Shown here: piece by piece, positions 5,400-5,747 of the stretch | Layout of the letters: each line of letters starts with the position of its first letter | Position numbering within the stretch: position 1 is the stretch's first letter | Source: an uncultured Bacillota bacterium | Lineage (GTDB): Bacteria > Bacillota > JAAYKD01 | DNA length: 5,747 bases | NCBI GenBank assembly: GCA_937897315.1 | Contig: CALCNS010000131.1 | Span: 1 to 5,747, forward strand | Direction of reading: 5' to 3' | Notes under the pieces: model-generated | What the model saw: the letters and a program-made list of their open reading frames with translations, nothing else | Database searches by the model: none | Told to the model about the DNA's origin: nothing | Program-made: the position numbers and the translations under genes

Positions 5400-5728
5400 T
5401 TATACCCCTCCTTTGGTTTTAAACGTATCCAAATCTCGATTTAACCGCAAGGTGTCGGCTTCTTGCTCCCAGCGATTTCCCAATAACATGAGTGCTAAAA
5501 CAAAGACCTGAAAAACAGATAACAACAGCGGACCCCATGTTGGAGCTAGAGCAAACCACACAAAGGCCTTAGAAGTGAGAAACGTAACAACACCCGAGAA
5601 AAGCAACCAGACTACATTCCGAAAGCAGAACAAGCCCTGGCTTAGCGACTGATACTGATCCACAAAGAACACTTGCGCTAAAGCAATAAGAATGCTCAAG
5701 AACAACATATGAAATAAGTGTAAGACTC
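5400..5728 (-). CDS. Unrecognised small membrane protein, 3' part (contig-truncated)
   Basis: Stop codon TAA at 5400-5402. The frame stays open from there through to the adapter at 5729, so the beginning is probably missing. An ATG at 5708 would give 102 residues, but no ribosome binding site precedes it and the codons before it (VLHLFH) continue a hydrophobic stretch, so I annotate the gene as running off the contig. Three or so membrane helices are visible, roughly at residues 1-17, 30-50 and 56-77 counted from that methionine, followed by a polar, charged tail (NRWEQEADTLRLNRDLDTFK) and KGGV. The last codons double as the ribosome binding site of the ABC ATPase, 3 bp away, so it belongs to that operon. 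It could be an accessory or regulatory membrane component of the transporter; I do not recognise the family. Confidence 0.7.
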
Positions 5729-5747
5729 AGATCGGAAGAGCACACGT
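5729..5747. other. Illumina adapter, reverse complement (contamination)
   Basis: AGATCGGAAGAGCACACGT is the start of the TruSeq Read-2 adapter as read through from an insert. It is the exact reverse complement of positions 29-47, so the contig carries the same adapter at both ends in opposite orientation. Genomic sequence ends at 5728. Confidence 0.97.

Noticed and set aside
5397..5414. TATAAT inside GGGGTATAATACATG as a promoter for the ABC ATPase
   Set aside because: It would leave no room for a leader before the ATG and is explained by the GTA-TAA end of the upstream gene; no matching -35 was identified.
1..5747. Linear plasmid or transposon bounded by terminal inverted repeats
   Set aside because: The 19-base inverted repeat at the ends is Illumina adapter; there is no transposase, integrase or replication gene inside.

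Overview
The window looks like one draft-assembly contig from a low-GC Firmicute, probably a clostridial (Peptococcaceae-like) anaerobe. The evidence is the strong AGGAGG-type ribosome binding sites, TTG start use, very AT-rich intergenic DNA, an AgrB/AgrD pair with a clostridial-type ACWWFFYQPEEP core, and a DUF5317-like protein. The lineage is an inference from protein style only. Both ends carry untrimmed Illumina TruSeq adapter (1-47 and 5729-5747), so genomic sequence is only 48-5728 and the outermost genes are cut by the contig ends.

Every gene I can support is on the minus strand, so transcription runs from high to low coordinates. Upstream (5728 to 2878) is an ABC-2-type transporter operon: the 3' part of an unrecognised small membrane protein, an ABC ATPase, and two paralogous six-TM permeases. 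Junctions are 3 bp, a 1-bp stop/start overlap and 12 bp, and the operon ends in a convincing intrinsic terminator (2835-2866). A 314-bp AT-rich gap follows, with one good sigma-A-like promoter close to the next gene and a second candidate further upstream.

The second unit (2563 to 744) is a peptide quorum-sensing cassette: a DUF5317-like membrane protein with a TTG start, a 168-aa multi-TM protein that resembles a kinase sensor domain with no kinase attached, AgrB, and a 40-codon AgrD pro-peptide. The agrD gene is easily missed because of its size. A perfect 15-bp stem-loop lies just after agrD, followed on the same strand by the N-terminal part of a membrane diguanylate cyclase (six TM helices, then the start of a GGDEF domain), cut off by the adapter.

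AgrB should process and export the AgrD thiolactone peptide. No AgrC kinase or AgrA regulator is visible. The most interesting feature is the company the agrBD pair keeps: a kinase-less sensor-like protein and DUF5317 upstream, and a membrane GGDEF protein directly downstream. This suggests, but does not prove, a link between peptide signalling and c-di-GMP.
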